Below, one piece after another: positions 17,131 to 26,552 of a DNA stretch of 64,000 nt; position 1 is the first letter of the stretch, and each line of letters begins with the position of its first letter. The notes under the pieces were generated by a model that ran no database searches, had not been told where the DNA came from, and was given only the letters and a program-made list of their open reading frames with translations. The position numbers and the translations under genes were made by a program. The DNA lies in assembly GCA_030377945.1 (NCBI GenBank), contig JAUCGD010000001.1, forward strand, positions 5,191 through 69,190. The letters are read 5' to 3'. Origin of the DNA: Desulfobacterales bacterium HSG17. Its GTDB lineage: Bacteria > Desulfobacterota > Desulfobacteria > Desulfobacterales > Desulfococcaceae.

Positions 17131-19134
17131 ATGAAAAATTTTTTGTTGCAACCGATTAAAATAAATCAAATGGAAGTGAAAAACAGGATATATATGCCGG
17201 CAATGCACCTTGCAATGTGTGAAGATTTTAAAATTACTGACCAGATTGTTCAGTTTTACGCCCGTCGCGCAAAAGGAGGAGCAGGAGTGATTTGTGTCGG
17301 GTATGCCACCATTGATGATATGTCTGGCAATTCCCAGAATATCGGGGCACACAAAGATGAATATCTTGAAGGCCTTGCAACACTTGCAAAAGGCATAAAA
17401 GACAATGGTGCCAAGGCTGCAATTCAGCTCAATCATTCAGGGCGGTATAATTTTTCTTTTTTTATGGACGGCAGGCAACCTGTGGCTCCTTCACCCATTG
17501 CTTCAAAGTTTACAAGAGAAATGCCCCGTGAACTTACAGTTGAAGATATCAATACAATTGTTACCAGCTTTGCCATGGCTGCCCGCCGGGTAAAAAAAGC
17601 AGGATTTGATGCCATTGAAATACTGGCTGGTACAGGTTATCTGATCTCTGAATTCCTTTCACCTTTGACCAACAAACGAAAAGATGAATATGGAGGGTCG
17701 CTTGAAAATCGCATGCGCTTTGGCCTTGAAGTGTTAAAAAGTATTCGCCAGGAAGTGAGTTCTGATTTCCCTCTGATTTTAAGGATGAATGGTAATGATT
17801 TCATGCCTGGAGGCCAGGGGCTGGAAGAACTGCAAAAGACAGCCTGTGAATTTGCAGACAAGGGTTCTTTAGATGCCTTGTGCATTAATGTAGGCTGGCA
17901 TGAAGCAAGAGTCCCCCAGATCGTTTCAAGTGTCCCCCGCAGTGCATTTGCCTACATGGCAAGACAGATAAAAGAGAAAATTACTGTTCCAGTAATTGCC
18001 AGTCACAGGATTAATGATCCAGAACTTGCAGATCAGTTAATCAAAGATCATATGTGTGACATGGTGGCTATGGGGCGCAGTCTTATAACAGATCCTGATC
18101 TTCCCAAAAAGACCATGGACGGCAGACAAAAAGAGATAATTCACTGCATTGGATGTGCCCAGGGATGCTTTGACAATTTGTTCAAACTTAAACATGTGGA
18201 GTGCCTTTGCAATCCAGAAGCAGGGCATGAGAATCAGATTTTGAACAAAAAATCTGAAAAACCAAAAAATATTATGGTTATTGGTGGTGGTGCTGCCGGC
18301 ATGAGCACTGCTCTTGCTGCAAAGAGACAGGGTCATAAAGTTACACTTTTTGAAGCCACAGATAAACTTGGAGGGCAGCTCTATCTTGCAGCACTGCCTC
18401 CAGGCCGTGAAGAGTTTGCCCAGCTTGCAAAAGATTTGATTTGCCAAGTAAACCTTAAAAATATTGATGTAAAGCTCAATTGCAGGGTTGATGAAAAAAT
18501 AATTAGTCAAGAATGTCCTGAAATGGTAATTCTTGCGACCGGGGCAAAACCTTTGATGCCTCCAATCCCTGGGGCAGACAGCCTTGATGTGGTATCATCC
18601 TGGGATGTTCTTACCGGCAAAGCTAATACCGGGCAAAAGGTTGTAATTATAGGCGGTGGCGCTGTGGGTGTTGAGACAGCCCTTTTTCTTGCTGAAAAAG
18701 GCACTCTTGATGCAGATACTGTTAAATTCCTTCTCATCAACAGAGCCGAAGACCCAGAAACTATCTTTAAACTTGCCACAAAGGGTACCAAGGACATTGT
18801 GCTCCTGGAAATGATAGACAAGATTGGAAAAGATATTGGCAAAAGCACCCGTTGGGGTATGTTGCAGGATTTATCCCGTTTTGGTATAAAGACAAGTATT
18901 GAGACAAAGGCGTTGGAAATTACAGATAACGGAGTAAAAGTGTCATCAAAGCAGGAAGAAAAAATTATCCCTGCCGATACTATTGTGCTGGCAGCAGGCT
19001 CTCTCTCATATAACCCAATTGAAAATATTCTTAAAGATCAAGGGATTGAATATAAAGTTATCGGAGATGCAGGACAGATTGGTCTGGCATTTGATGCTGT
19101 TCATCAAGGTTTTAAAGTTGGAAATGAAATATGA
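17131..19134 (+). CDS. 2,4-dienoyl-CoA reductase / NADH:flavin oxidoreductase (Old Yellow Enzyme) family Fe-S flavoprotein
   Basis: 667 residues from ATG 17131, preferred over the ATG at 17092 because AAAAGG lies about 10 nt upstream and MKNFLLQPIKIN matches the family N-terminus. An FMN-binding TIM barrel (1-330) is followed by a 4Fe-4S site CIGCAQGC (Cys339, 342, 346) with Cys358 or 360, then FAD- and NAD(P)H-binding halves (MVIGGGAAGMSTALAA, VVIIGGGAVGVETALFLA). This is the architecture of FadH-type dienoyl-CoA reductase, trimethylamine dehydrogenase and enoate reductases. The substrate is unknown. A paralogue lies at 23572-25497, and the pair flanks the menaquinone/ABC operon. Confidence 0.88.
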   Translation: MKNFLLQPIKINQMEVKNRIYMPAMHLAMCEDFKITDQIVQFYARRAKGGAGVICVGYATIDDMSGNSQNIGAHKDEYLEGLATLAKGIKDNGAKAAIQLNHSGRYNFSFFMDGRQPVAPSPIASKFTREMPRELTVEDINTIVTSFAMAARRVKKAGFDAIEILAGTGYLISEFLSPLTNKRKDEYGGSLENRMRFGLEVLKSIRQEVSSDFPLILRMNGNDFMPGGQGLEELQKTACEFADKGSLDALCINVGWHEARVPQIVSSVPRSAFAYMARQIKEKITVPVIASHRINDPELADQLIKDHMCDMVAMGRSLITDPDLPKKTMDGRQKEIIHCIGCAQGCFDNLFKLKHVECLCNPEAGHENQILNKKSEKPKNIMVIGGGAAGMSTALAAKRQGHKVTLFEATDKLGGQLYLAALPPGREEFAQLAKDLICQVNLKNIDVKLNCRVDEKIISQECPEMVILATGAKPLMPPIPGADSLDVVSSWDVLTGKANTGQKVVIIGGGAVGVETALFLAEKGTLDADTVKFLLINRAEDPETIFKLATKGTKDIVLLEMIDKIGKDIGKSTRWGMLQDLSRFGIKTSIETKALEITDNGVKVSSKQEEKIIPADTIVLAAGSLSYNPIENILKDQGIEYKVIGDAGQIGLAFDAVHQGFKVGNEI

Positions 19135-19155
19135 TAAATTGGTCAATTTTTTTTA

Positions 19156-20043
19156 TCAAGAAAATAAAATCCCAAGGCTTAAAAGCACAGAAAATATAAG
19201 GGCCATTTTGGCTGTGCCGGCAAGAGTTTTGTTAAGCTTTTGGCTGCCCGCCATATTGTTCATATCCTGTAGCAGAGGTAACCATAAAAAGATAGAGAGT
19301 AAAGGCAGCAGCAGCCATAAAGAAACATTGCTAAACACCTTCATGGCAATCAAGATAAAATATGGAGTAAAAATAAGAATTAGATATTCAACTCTTGTCA
19401 ATCTTGTTCCAAGTATTACTGCAAGAGTCTTTTTTCCTGCTGCTTTATCCGTCTTAATATCCCGATAATTATTTACAACAATTATGGCGGTGATTAAAGA
19501 TCCAATGGAAATTGAAAAAAGTATGATCGGTGCATTAATAGCTTTGGTTTGAAGAAAATAGGTTCCGCATACAGCAACAGGGCCATAAAATATAAAAACA
19601 AAAAAGTCACCAAGAGCATTGGTAGAAAATGGTAAAGGGCCTGCACTGTAAAGATAGACTGATAAAATTGATGCAACTCCTATTATAAGAATTGGGATCC
19701 CTCCAATAGCAACAAGATAGCTGCCTGCAGCAAGTATTGCAATGGTGATTATCACCATTCCGGCTCTCATGGCGTTAAGGGTGAGAAGCCCTGATGCAGC
19801 AGCCCGTGGCGGGCCAATTCTGTCTGGAGTATCTATGCCGTGTATGAAATCAAAATAATCATTGGCAATATTGACTGCAATCTGAAGAAGCAGGCAGATA
19901 ATCAATGCTGTAAATACAGGAAGCAATTTAAAACTGTTTTCTGACCAGGCAAGAGCTGCAGCTGGAAGTATAGGGGTAACTGCGGCCGGCAATGTTTTAG
20001 GTCTTGCTGCTGTTATCCATCCATGAAACTGTTGTTTTAACAT
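19156..20043 (-). CDS. menA: UbiA-family prenyltransferase, MenA-like (1,4-dihydroxy-2-naphthoate polyprenyltransferase)
   Basis: A membrane prenyltransferase with about eight hydrophobic segments. The prenyl-diphosphate/Mg site is the NDYFDFIHGIDTPD motif, followed by GPPRAAASG, which favours MenA over UbiA. A second aspartate-rich region is NNYRDIKTDKAAGKKTLA. ATG 20043 is preferred over 20076 because AGGG lies close upstream and MLKQQFHGWITAARPKTLP is the usual MenA start, giving 295 residues. It would prenylate a dihydroxynaphthoate to demethylmenaquinone. Whether the substrate is the 2- or 6-carboxylate (Men or futalosine route) cannot be told. It is the last gene of the 23421-19156 operon and converges on the flavoprotein gene. 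Confidence 0.85.
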   Translation of the reverse strand: MLKQQFHGWITAARPKTLPAAVTPILPAAALAWSENSFKLLPVFTALIICLLLQIAVNIANDYFDFIHGIDTPDRIGPPRAAASGLLTLNAMRAGMVIITIAILAAGSYLVAIGGIPILIIGVASILSVYLYSAGPLPFSTNALGDFFVFIFYGPVAVCGTYFLQTKAINAPIILFSISIGSLITAIIVVNNYRDIKTDKAAGKKTLAVILGTRLTRVEYLILIFTPYFILIAMKVFSNVSLWLLLPLLSIFLWLPLLQDMNNMAGSQKLNKTLAGTAKMALIFSVLLSLGILFS

Positions 20044-20115
20044 TATTGTTACCCTGTTCACCAAATAGTAATTCATTAATATTAATTTTAGATTATTCTG
20101 TAATCCCTCTGTTTG

Positions 20116-20835
20116 TCATTGTTTTGGTTTGATACCCCAGTGAATTGCTATGGTGCCAAACATATATTTTTTATAGGACACATCTTGAAAACCTGCCTGT
20201 ATCATCATCTCTTTTAATTCATCAGCAGTTTTAAAATTTTTTGTAGTTTCAGGAAGATAGGTATAAGCAGCCTTGCTTGAAGCTATTAATGCTCCAAGCA
20301 GAGGAATAATTTTAAGAAAATAAAAATCAATCAAAGGTGAAATCAATGTTTTTCTTGGTGGTGTTGTATCAAGACAGGCTATTTTACCGCTGGGCTTTAA
20401 AACTCTGAACTGTTCTGTTAAAGCTGTTTTTATATTGATTGCATTGCGCATGAGATAGGCAGAGGTGACAGCATTAAATTTACTGTTTTTAAAAGGAAGC
20501 TCAAGAGCATCTGCCTGCATCCATTGAATCTGGAGGATATCAAGTCTTGACTTTGCAACCGAGAGCATACCTGCTGAAAAATCAAGGCCAACACTATCTT
20601 TTAACTGTATATTCTGTTCAAAGCCTTCTATGATAACATCTCCTGTGCCTGTTGCAACATCAAGAAGCCTGTCACCATCTTTTATACCTGCGAATTTGAT
20701 CAACTGTTTTCTCCAGTATCGATCTTGACCAAATGTCATCAATTTGTTCATTAAAACATACCTTGGTGAAATCTGATCAAACATATTCTTAATATTATTT
20801 CGTTTTTTCATATTATTTTGATTTTTATTTTCCAT
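20116..20835 (-). CDS. ubiE: Demethylmenaquinone methyltransferase (UbiE/MenG)
   Basis: A 239-residue class I SAM methyltransferase. The UbiE signatures are visible: the N-terminal MFDQISPRYVLMNKLMTFGQDRYWRKQ region, SAM motif I LLDVATGTGDV, LDFSAGML, and the GKIACLDTT post-motif. It performs the last, C-methylation step of menaquinone synthesis, directly after MenA, whose gene is the next one downstream. GGGAAG lies about 10 nt upstream of the ATG. It follows the ABC permease gene at a 43-nt distance on the same strand, so the five genes are probably one transcript. Confidence 0.92.
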   Translation of the reverse strand: MENKNQNNMKKRNNIKNMFDQISPRYVLMNKLMTFGQDRYWRKQLIKFAGIKDGDRLLDVATGTGDVIIEGFEQNIQLKDSVGLDFSAGMLSVAKSRLDILQIQWMQADALELPFKNSKFNAVTSAYLMRNAINIKTALTEQFRVLKPSGKIACLDTTPPRKTLISPLIDFYFLKIIPLLGALIASSKAAYTYLPETTKNFKTADELKEMMIQAGFQDVSYKKYMFGTIAIHWGIKPKQ

Positions 20836-20878
20836 ATTATGAAATCTTCCCGTGAAACCTTTGAATAATGTTCAATGC

Positions 20879-21619
20879 CTATCTGTATCTGCTTATTTTA
20901 TATTCCAGAAAGTCGATAAAATAATATAAAATAAAGCCAAGAAGACTTATGGCAAGGATTCCGGCATACATCTCCTGGTACCTTAAGGCCTGATATGCTC
21001 TTACAACTATAAAATATCCCAGACCATACTCTGTCAAAGACTGTTCTGCAATAAAAAGTACTGCTATGGAAGTTCCAATGGAAATCCTGACAGCAGTTAA
21101 AATTGCAGGAAATGATGCAGGAAAATAGACAAAGCGCAAAAGCCCCAGTCTTCCCGCACCAAGAGATTTTACTGAATCTATTAAGGTTTTTGGCAAACTT
21201 GCTGATTCATCCCTGACAACCACAAGGATCTGGAAAAAAAGTATCAGACTGATAAGAAAAATTTTGGAAAAATCACTTATGCCGAAAAGGACATATATTA
21301 CAGGAAGAAGTACAATCTTTGGTATTGGATATAAAACAGAAATAAGAGGTGAAAAAATTCTGTTAACCGCCTGCATCTGCCCCAGTACAAGTCCTGCAGG
21401 AACAGCTGTAATAATTGCAAGAATTATGGCTGCAATTACTCTTAAGGCACTGACAAAAAAATGAAGCCCAAGTTCTCCTGCCATTAATTTCATGAACAGA
21501 GGTACAACTTTTAAAGGGGAAGGCATTATGGAGCTGTTTATTATCAAAGCCAGGATAGCCCATAGTACAAAGAACATGGCAATCCCGATAAAAATTTCTT
21601 TTAAGGAGTGCTGCTTCAT
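20879..21619 (-). CDS. ABC transporter permease, NitT/TauT (SsuC/ThiX-like) type
   Basis: A 246-residue membrane protein with about six transmembrane segments and the inner-membrane EAA-like loop around SVKSLGAGRLGLLRFVYFPASFPAILTA. The FIAEQSLTEYGLGYFI segment is typical of aliphatic sulfonate, nitrate, taurine and thiamine-precursor permeases. It overlaps the ATPase gene by 4 nt (coupled translation) and lies upstream of ubiE. The substrate cannot be read from the permease. Confidence 0.9.
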   Translation of the reverse strand: MKQHSLKEIFIGIAMFFVLWAILALIINSSIMPSPLKVVPLFMKLMAGELGLHFFVSALRVIAAIILAIITAVPAGLVLGQMQAVNRIFSPLISVLYPIPKIVLLPVIYVLFGISDFSKIFLISLILFFQILVVVRDESASLPKTLIDSVKSLGAGRLGLLRFVYFPASFPAILTAVRISIGTSIAVLFIAEQSLTEYGLGYFIVVRAYQALRYQEMYAGILAISLLGFILYYFIDFLEYKISRYR

Positions 21620-22392
21620 ACCAGAGATTCCAATACATCTTTGAGTTTATTGCAAATCTTTAAATATGTACTGCTGTTTTTAAAATCCAATGATCTCGCC
21701 CCAGGGTTTCTAAATACCAGAGGTTCTAATCCTTCGTCTGTAATGACAAGGATTTTGCTCCCAAGATATACAGCTTCTTCAAGATTATGGGTTACCAGTA
21801 TTCTGGACTGTTTATTATCCTTGTCTAATTTAAGGATCAGGTTCTGTAAAGAATCCCTGGTTTTCACATCAAGGGATGCAAAGGGTTCGTCCATTAAAAG
21901 CAAATCTGGTTTTAACACCATGGTTCTTGCAATTGCCACTCTCTGTTTTTGTCCTCCGGAAATCTGGGAAGGATATTTATCTTTAATAGAGGTGATTGAC
22001 AGGCGGTCAAGCCAGTAATCCACAGTTTGTTTCTCCAGGACTTTATCAGATTTACTATAGTCCGGGGCATGTTTTTTATCAGGACCATAAAATTTTCTAA
22101 TTTTAAAACCAAGTTGAATATTTTCTCTGACTTTCGCCCAGGGCAGAAGACCATGATCCTGCATTATAAATCCGGTTTCAGGCCGAACTCTGTTAATTTT
22201 AGCACCGGCTATATCTATCTGTCCTGTGTCAGCCTTCATCAGACCTGCAAGAAGATAAAGCAAGGTTGTTTTGCCAGAGCCTGACAATCCTAGAACAGAC
22301 CATGATTCATTCTGCTTTGTATTCCAATTGAAATTGGAAAAAATTCTTGTTTTATCAGGATATGAAAAACCTAAATTATGGATATTAATCAT
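21616..22392 (-). CDS. ABC transporter ATP-binding protein, NitT/TauT (SsuB/ThiY-partner) type
   Basis: 258 residues with Walker A GLSGSGKTTLL, Q-loop FIMQDHGLLPWAKV, signature ISGGQKQRVAIAR, Walker B LLLMDEPFASLD and the H-loop ILVTHNLEEAVYLG. It energises the permease encoded immediately downstream, with a 4-nt overlap. No clear Shine-Dalgarno sequence precedes the ATG, so translation may be coupled to an upstream reading frame or use an unusual signal. Confidence 0.92.
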   Translation of the reverse strand: MINIHNLGFSYPDKTRIFSNFNWNTKQNESWSVLGLSGSGKTTLLYLLAGLMKADTGQIDIAGAKINRVRPETGFIMQDHGLLPWAKVRENIQLGFKIRKFYGPDKKHAPDYSKSDKVLEKQTVDYWLDRLSITSIKDKYPSQISGGQKQRVAIARTMVLKPDLLLMDEPFASLDVKTRDSLQNLILKLDKDNKQSRILVTHNLEEAVYLGSKILVITDEGLEPLVFRNPGARSLDFKNSSTYLKICNKLKDVLESLV

Positions 22393-22467
22393 AAAAAATT
22401 ATACAAAGTTAAAATGTTGTGATTATGATTTAACCAGGTTCACCACCCCATGGCGGTTAGTCCTGAT

Positions 22468-23421
22468 TTAATTTCGGGGTTGAACAAACAGACCAGTGAC
22501 ACTTTTGTTATATCCAGGATCGTGATCAAGCAGTTTTTTGTCATTCAACCACTCTATAACATCTTGCCACTGCTCTTTTCCAGGAATCTGTGCCGTGGGA
22601 AATTGAGGAATTTTAAAAGTGTTCTGTATATTCTCTGGAACTCGTATCTTTTCGAGAAAAAGCTTCCTGAATGATTCTGGATTGGAATTCAAGTCTGCCA
22701 CAGCCCTGTTCCAGCCACTGACAAAACCTGTTATTGCTTTTGGATTATTATCCACAATAGAGCTTGTAAAACTTATAACACTTAATGAAAACTGAGGAAA
22801 GGAAAGGTCATCAATTACAGGTATTGCTCCTGCCTTTATTGCTGCCTGGGCCAGAGGATCCGGCAGTGTTGCAGCTTTGATTTTTCCTCTCATAAGAAGC
22901 TGAAACCTTTCAGGAATCACAGGAACGTTTTTTGTTATTATGAATTCAGAAGAGAGTCCTTCTGATAAAAGTATCCGGTCTGTTAAATACTCAATAATCG
23001 TGTTCTTTGAAACTGCAATGGGAATACCTTTAAGATCCTGAACTGTTGTAATATTACTTTTTGGAGCGGCAATTATCCTGAAATAAGGACTGACAGATAT
23101 TGGTTTTCTCACAGTCATCACAGCTTTCAAATTAATCTTATCCCTGTTAAAAAGAGCAAGTGAAGAAAGTTCATTGAGCATGCCATCAATTTCGCCGGAC
23201 TGCATCAGTCTGTTTCTTGCAACAGGATTGGCAACTATTAAAGCTTTTACAGACAGATTATCATCAGAAAAATAGCCTGAAGAGTCAGCTATATAATAGG
23301 GAAGAACATCAATAATAGGGAGAAATGCTATTTTAAGAGAAGTCTTTGCAAAAGAGTTTCCTGCAAAAAAAAATCCGGTTGAGAAACAGATTATCAGTAA
23401 CATTAAAGTAAATTTTTTCAT
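22468..23421 (-). CDS. ABC transporter substrate-binding protein, NMT1/THI5-like (SsuA/NitT type)
   Basis: 317 residues with an N-terminal signal peptide (KKFTLMLLIICFSTGFFFAG, cleavage near Ala25). The mature part begins KIAFLPIIDVLPYYIADSSG, typical of NMT1/THI5-like binding proteins. Other family landmarks are the DGMLNELSSLALFN and VQDLKGIPIAVSKNT segments. It should deliver a small organic anion or heterocycle to the permease encoded downstream. AAGGA lies about 8 nt upstream of the ATG. It is the first gene of an operon that ends with ubiE and menA, an unusual partnership. No TPP riboswitch was found upstream, which argues against a thiamine-precursor role. Confidence 0.88.
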   Translation of the reverse strand: MKKFTLMLLIICFSTGFFFAGNSFAKTSLKIAFLPIIDVLPYYIADSSGYFSDDNLSVKALIVANPVARNRLMQSGEIDGMLNELSSLALFNRDKINLKAVMTVRKPISVSPYFRIIAAPKSNITTVQDLKGIPIAVSKNTIIEYLTDRILLSEGLSSEFIITKNVPVIPERFQLLMRGKIKAATLPDPLAQAAIKAGAIPVIDDLSFPQFSLSVISFTSSIVDNNPKAITGFVSGWNRAVADLNSNPESFRKLFLEKIRVPENIQNTFKIPQFPTAQIPGKEQWQDVIEWLNDKKLLDHDPGYNKSVTGLFVQPRN

Positions 23422-23571
23422 TAATAAATCCTTGTAAAATAATTATAATAATGAACAGGTTTATACTTTAAAATAGTGGTTTAAGTCAAGTTTTCAAATG
23501 GCTTGGAAAAGCTTGCTGTTGAAAATTTCCCAGGCCATCATATTTATGTATTTAACATTCTGTCGGAGGTA

Positions 23572-25497
23572 TTATGACTTAATAATTTCATCAGCTTCAC
23601 TTATGCAATACATCAGGTGCCTTGGAGACTTTGCATCGCCTATAAGATAAAAATCAGGCTTAACCTTTTTTTCAAGTTTTTTTGCATCTCTTATGGAACT
23701 GTGCTTTTCTGAAATAACCACAGAATTAAAATCAGTTAGTGTGATTTCCTCTCCACTGGACTTGAAAACAACGCCATTATCTGTAAATTTTTTAATAGAT
23801 ACATTTTTGTATAACATTACATTTGCTTTGTTTAATCTTTCGCGCAGATAAAATCTGTCATTGCTGGCCATCTCTTCAGCAAAACTTTTCTTGCGGTTTA
23901 AAACAACAACCTGTTTACCTTGATCAGACAGGAAATCGGCTGTAATAAGACCTGTCATACCCCCTCCAAGGACAATCACCTTATTGCCCACTTTTTCCTG
24001 TTCGCTGATAACATCAACATTGGTTGCAATATCCATCTTGCTTTGAAAAAGCCCTTTAATCATTGGCATATCAGGCATTGAACCTGTCGCAAGGATCACC
24101 TTATCAGGATTGATTTCATTGATCAGGTCCAGGGATAGTTCAGTGTTGTATCGAATATCAACATCCAATCTTTCCAGCTCATTTTTAAAAAAATCTAAAA
24201 TATCATTAAGCTCTCCACGTCCCGGTGCTTTGGATGCAAGGGATAATAATCCACCACTATCCCGGGTTTTTTCACATACAATGGTTGTATGGCCCTGGTG
24301 TGCAGATTGCCTTGCAGCTGCCATCCCCGCTGGTCCTGCTCCTGCAATAAGTATTGTTAAAGATTTTTCAGGTTTTATTTCATCTTTTAGCTTATATTCT
24401 CTTCCAACATCAGGATTCACCACACAAGAGCCTGGTTCTTTATTCATTAGTACTGCATGGATACATCCAAGGCAGCAGCCAAGGCATGGGCGGATCTGAG
24501 TAAAATCACCAGCTTTTGCTTTGTTGGGATATTCAGGGTCAGCAAGGAATGATCTGCCCAAAGCAATAATATCAGCATCACCATCTTGAAGAATCTGTTC
24601 GGCATGCTCCGGGTATTTAATACGCCCCACAGTGATAACAGGAATACTTACATGTTTTTTAACTTCCCTTGCAAGATGTACAAAACATCCATGTTTGGTG
24701 TACATGGAAGGAATGGTCAATTCTGTAGAGCCATATACTCCTCCTGAAATATGAAGGTATGCAAGCCCGGCCTTTTCAAGCAAGGGAGCAATTTTTACAG
24801 TATCTTTAAGCTCCCAGCCATTTTCCATATAATCATTTCCATTGTTCCTAAGACCTACGGGAAAATCTTGTCCTGTTTTTTTCCGTATATCTTCAATGAC
24901 TTCAAATAAAAACCTTGTCCTGTTTTCAATGGAGCCCCCATATTCATCTGTTCTGACATTTGAGTTGTGAGACATGAACTGGCTTACCAGATAACCGTGG
25001 GCACCATGAATTTCAATAAAATCAAAGCCAGCATTTTTACATCTTTGTGCAGCATCTCCAAAACAGCATACAAGATTTTTTATTTCATCAATCTCAAGGG
25101 CTCTGACTTTCCCTTTTACAACCGCAGGTGCAGGAATAGCTGAAGGCGCCACAATTTCATCAAGATATGCCTGGCGGCCACCATGCATGAGCTGAACTCC
25201 GAACAAAGTATCATATTGTTTGACCTCTTCAACCATTTTTTTAAGGCCTGGAAGACATGTGTCATCCCACATCTGGGGTAAATCAGGCAACTCCTGACCA
25301 CCTGGATGAATACCGCCGCCTCCCACAAGCATCATGCCTGCCCCGCCTTTTGCTCTTTCTACAAAATACTGGGTTAACTGGTCAGTGACACAGCAGTTTT
25401 CATCCACACCAAAATTGATGCTCATTCCAGACATTAAAAGTCTGTTTTTAGAAGTTAAATTACCTATCTGAACCGGACTGAAAAGATTTGACAACAT
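23572..25497 (-). CDS. 2,4-dienoyl-CoA reductase / NADH:flavin oxidoreductase family Fe-S flavoprotein (second copy)
   Basis: 641 residues from ATG 25497, chosen because AAGGAA lies about 8 nt upstream and MLSNLFSPVQIGN fits the family; an ATG 14 codons earlier lacks both. An FMN TIM barrel with GVQLMHGGRQAY and IHGAHGYLVSQFMS is followed by the 4Fe-4S segment CLGCCLGC with a later Cys in SCVVNP. FAD and pyridine-nucleotide domains follow (ILIAGAGPAGMAAARQ, KVIVLGGGMTGLITADFL). Expected chemistry is reduction of an activated C=C bond with NAD(P)H. It is divergent in sequence from the copy at 17131-19134 and lies upstream of the ABC operon, 150 nt from the binding-protein gene. Confidence 0.88.
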   Translation of the reverse strand: MLSNLFSPVQIGNLTSKNRLLMSGMSINFGVDENCCVTDQLTQYFVERAKGGAGMMLVGGGGIHPGGQELPDLPQMWDDTCLPGLKKMVEEVKQYDTLFGVQLMHGGRQAYLDEIVAPSAIPAPAVVKGKVRALEIDEIKNLVCCFGDAAQRCKNAGFDFIEIHGAHGYLVSQFMSHNSNVRTDEYGGSIENRTRFLFEVIEDIRKKTGQDFPVGLRNNGNDYMENGWELKDTVKIAPLLEKAGLAYLHISGGVYGSTELTIPSMYTKHGCFVHLAREVKKHVSIPVITVGRIKYPEHAEQILQDGDADIIALGRSFLADPEYPNKAKAGDFTQIRPCLGCCLGCIHAVLMNKEPGSCVVNPDVGREYKLKDEIKPEKSLTILIAGAGPAGMAAARQSAHQGHTTIVCEKTRDSGGLLSLASKAPGRGELNDILDFFKNELERLDVDIRYNTELSLDLINEINPDKVILATGSMPDMPMIKGLFQSKMDIATNVDVISEQEKVGNKVIVLGGGMTGLITADFLSDQGKQVVVLNRKKSFAEEMASNDRFYLRERLNKANVMLYKNVSIKKFTDNGVVFKSSGEEITLTDFNSVVISEKHSSIRDAKKLEKKVKPDFYLIGDAKSPRHLMYCISEADEIIKS

Positions 25498-25710
25498 GTA
25501 AAAATTCCTTTTATAAATCAAAATAAATTTTAAAATCAAAACCTGATATAAGCCTGATAATCTTGCCTCTTTCTGGCTAATAAAGAGTGACAGCGAGAAA
25601 TGTACTTGTGTTTATTCTTGTTGTCAAGCTGCATGCAGGAAATTGGTCTCCCATAGAAAATAAAATGTTGTTGCGGTGCAATTACTTTGTTATAGTTCTG
25701 AATAATTTTA

Positions 25711-26547
25711 ATGGAATTAATTGAAATTCAGAAGGAGTATTTTCATATGTTACAACCCTTATTTATTAAAGCAACAAGTCTTTCAGATGCCTGGTTTCAA
25801 ACTCTTTACAGATGTGTGGAACAGGGCGGATCTTTTACCATCGACCGCGGGTCATTTGAAGGCCAAAAAAGGCTTGAGTTTGATTTTATCACTATTCATA
25901 TAACCCATCCAGCAAGTGTCCCACTGCTGCCAAAGGTAAATCCTGCCCTTGGCTTTCCAGATCCTGTGGACGAAGAATATCTTGATGATTATCTGCCATA
26001 TCTTATGACAGGAGAAGAAAAAGAGGGTGAGTCCTATACCTATGGCCAGAGAATCTGTAAATGCAATTTTGATTATCTGCCGGATGATTATAAAAAATTA
26101 ACTGAAATCCTGGTGCAGGAAAAAGAGATCTGGGAGGATAGAAATATCCTGATTCAAGAAGATGGGAAATATTATATTAACCAGATGGAAATGATGATCT
26201 GGACATATAAAAACAGGGGTGAAAGAAACAACCAGATGATTTTACAGGTTGGGCAGCCTTCTGATATGGTCTTGCTTGATCCTCCCTGCCTCAGGCACAT
26301 TGATACAAGAATCCAGGATGGAAAACTTCATTTTTTCCCATACTTTCGATCATGGGATCTGTTTGGCGGATTTCCTGCAAATCTTGCTGCCATTGAGATG
26401 ATGAAACAATATTGTGCTGAGCAAATAGGAGTTGAAAACGGTGAAATAATTGCATCCTCCAAAGGACTTCATATTTACGATTATGTATTTGAAATTGCTG
26501 AAGCCATAAGAGGGCGCTCCATGGATGAATTCAGGAAAATGCCTTAA
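25711..26547 (+). CDS. Thymidylate-synthase-fold protein (divergent ThyA-like)
   Basis: 278 residues. The C-terminal half has the ThyA pattern in order: an RNNQ segment (172-175), a PPC nucleophile motif with Cys193 (LDPPCLRHIDTR), the phosphate-binding RSxD at 213-216 (YFRSWDLFGG), FPANLAAI in place of the usual PFNI segment, and a late SSKGLHIYDY like the HIY motif. The N-terminal half does not resemble bacterial ThyA. It may make dTMP or another 5-substituted pyrimidine nucleotide; archaeal TysY-type proteins are the nearest comparison I can recall. Spacing to elaA is 5 nt, and to arfB a further 1 nt, so the three are one operon. Confidence 0.72.
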   Translation: MELIEIQKEYFHMLQPLFIKATSLSDAWFQTLYRCVEQGGSFTIDRGSFEGQKRLEFDFITIHITHPASVPLLPKVNPALGFPDPVDEEYLDDYLPYLMTGEEKEGESYTYGQRICKCNFDYLPDDYKKLTEILVQEKEIWEDRNILIQEDGKYYINQMEMMIWTYKNRGERNNQMILQVGQPSDMVLLDPPCLRHIDTRIQDGKLHFFPYFRSWDLFGGFPANLAAIEMMKQYCAEQIGVENGEIIASSKGLHIYDYVFEIAEAIRGRSMDEFRKMP

Positions 26548-26552
26548 TAATA

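Noticed and set aside
18037..18510. Minus-strand frame of 157 codons
   Set aside because: It lies entirely antisense to the Fe-S and FAD domains of the flavoprotein at 17131-19134.
23422..23571. TPP riboswitch upstream of the NMT1/THI5-like operon
   Set aside because: No CUGAGA or ACCUGA-type core was found on the minus strand, so thiamine-precursor transport is not supported.
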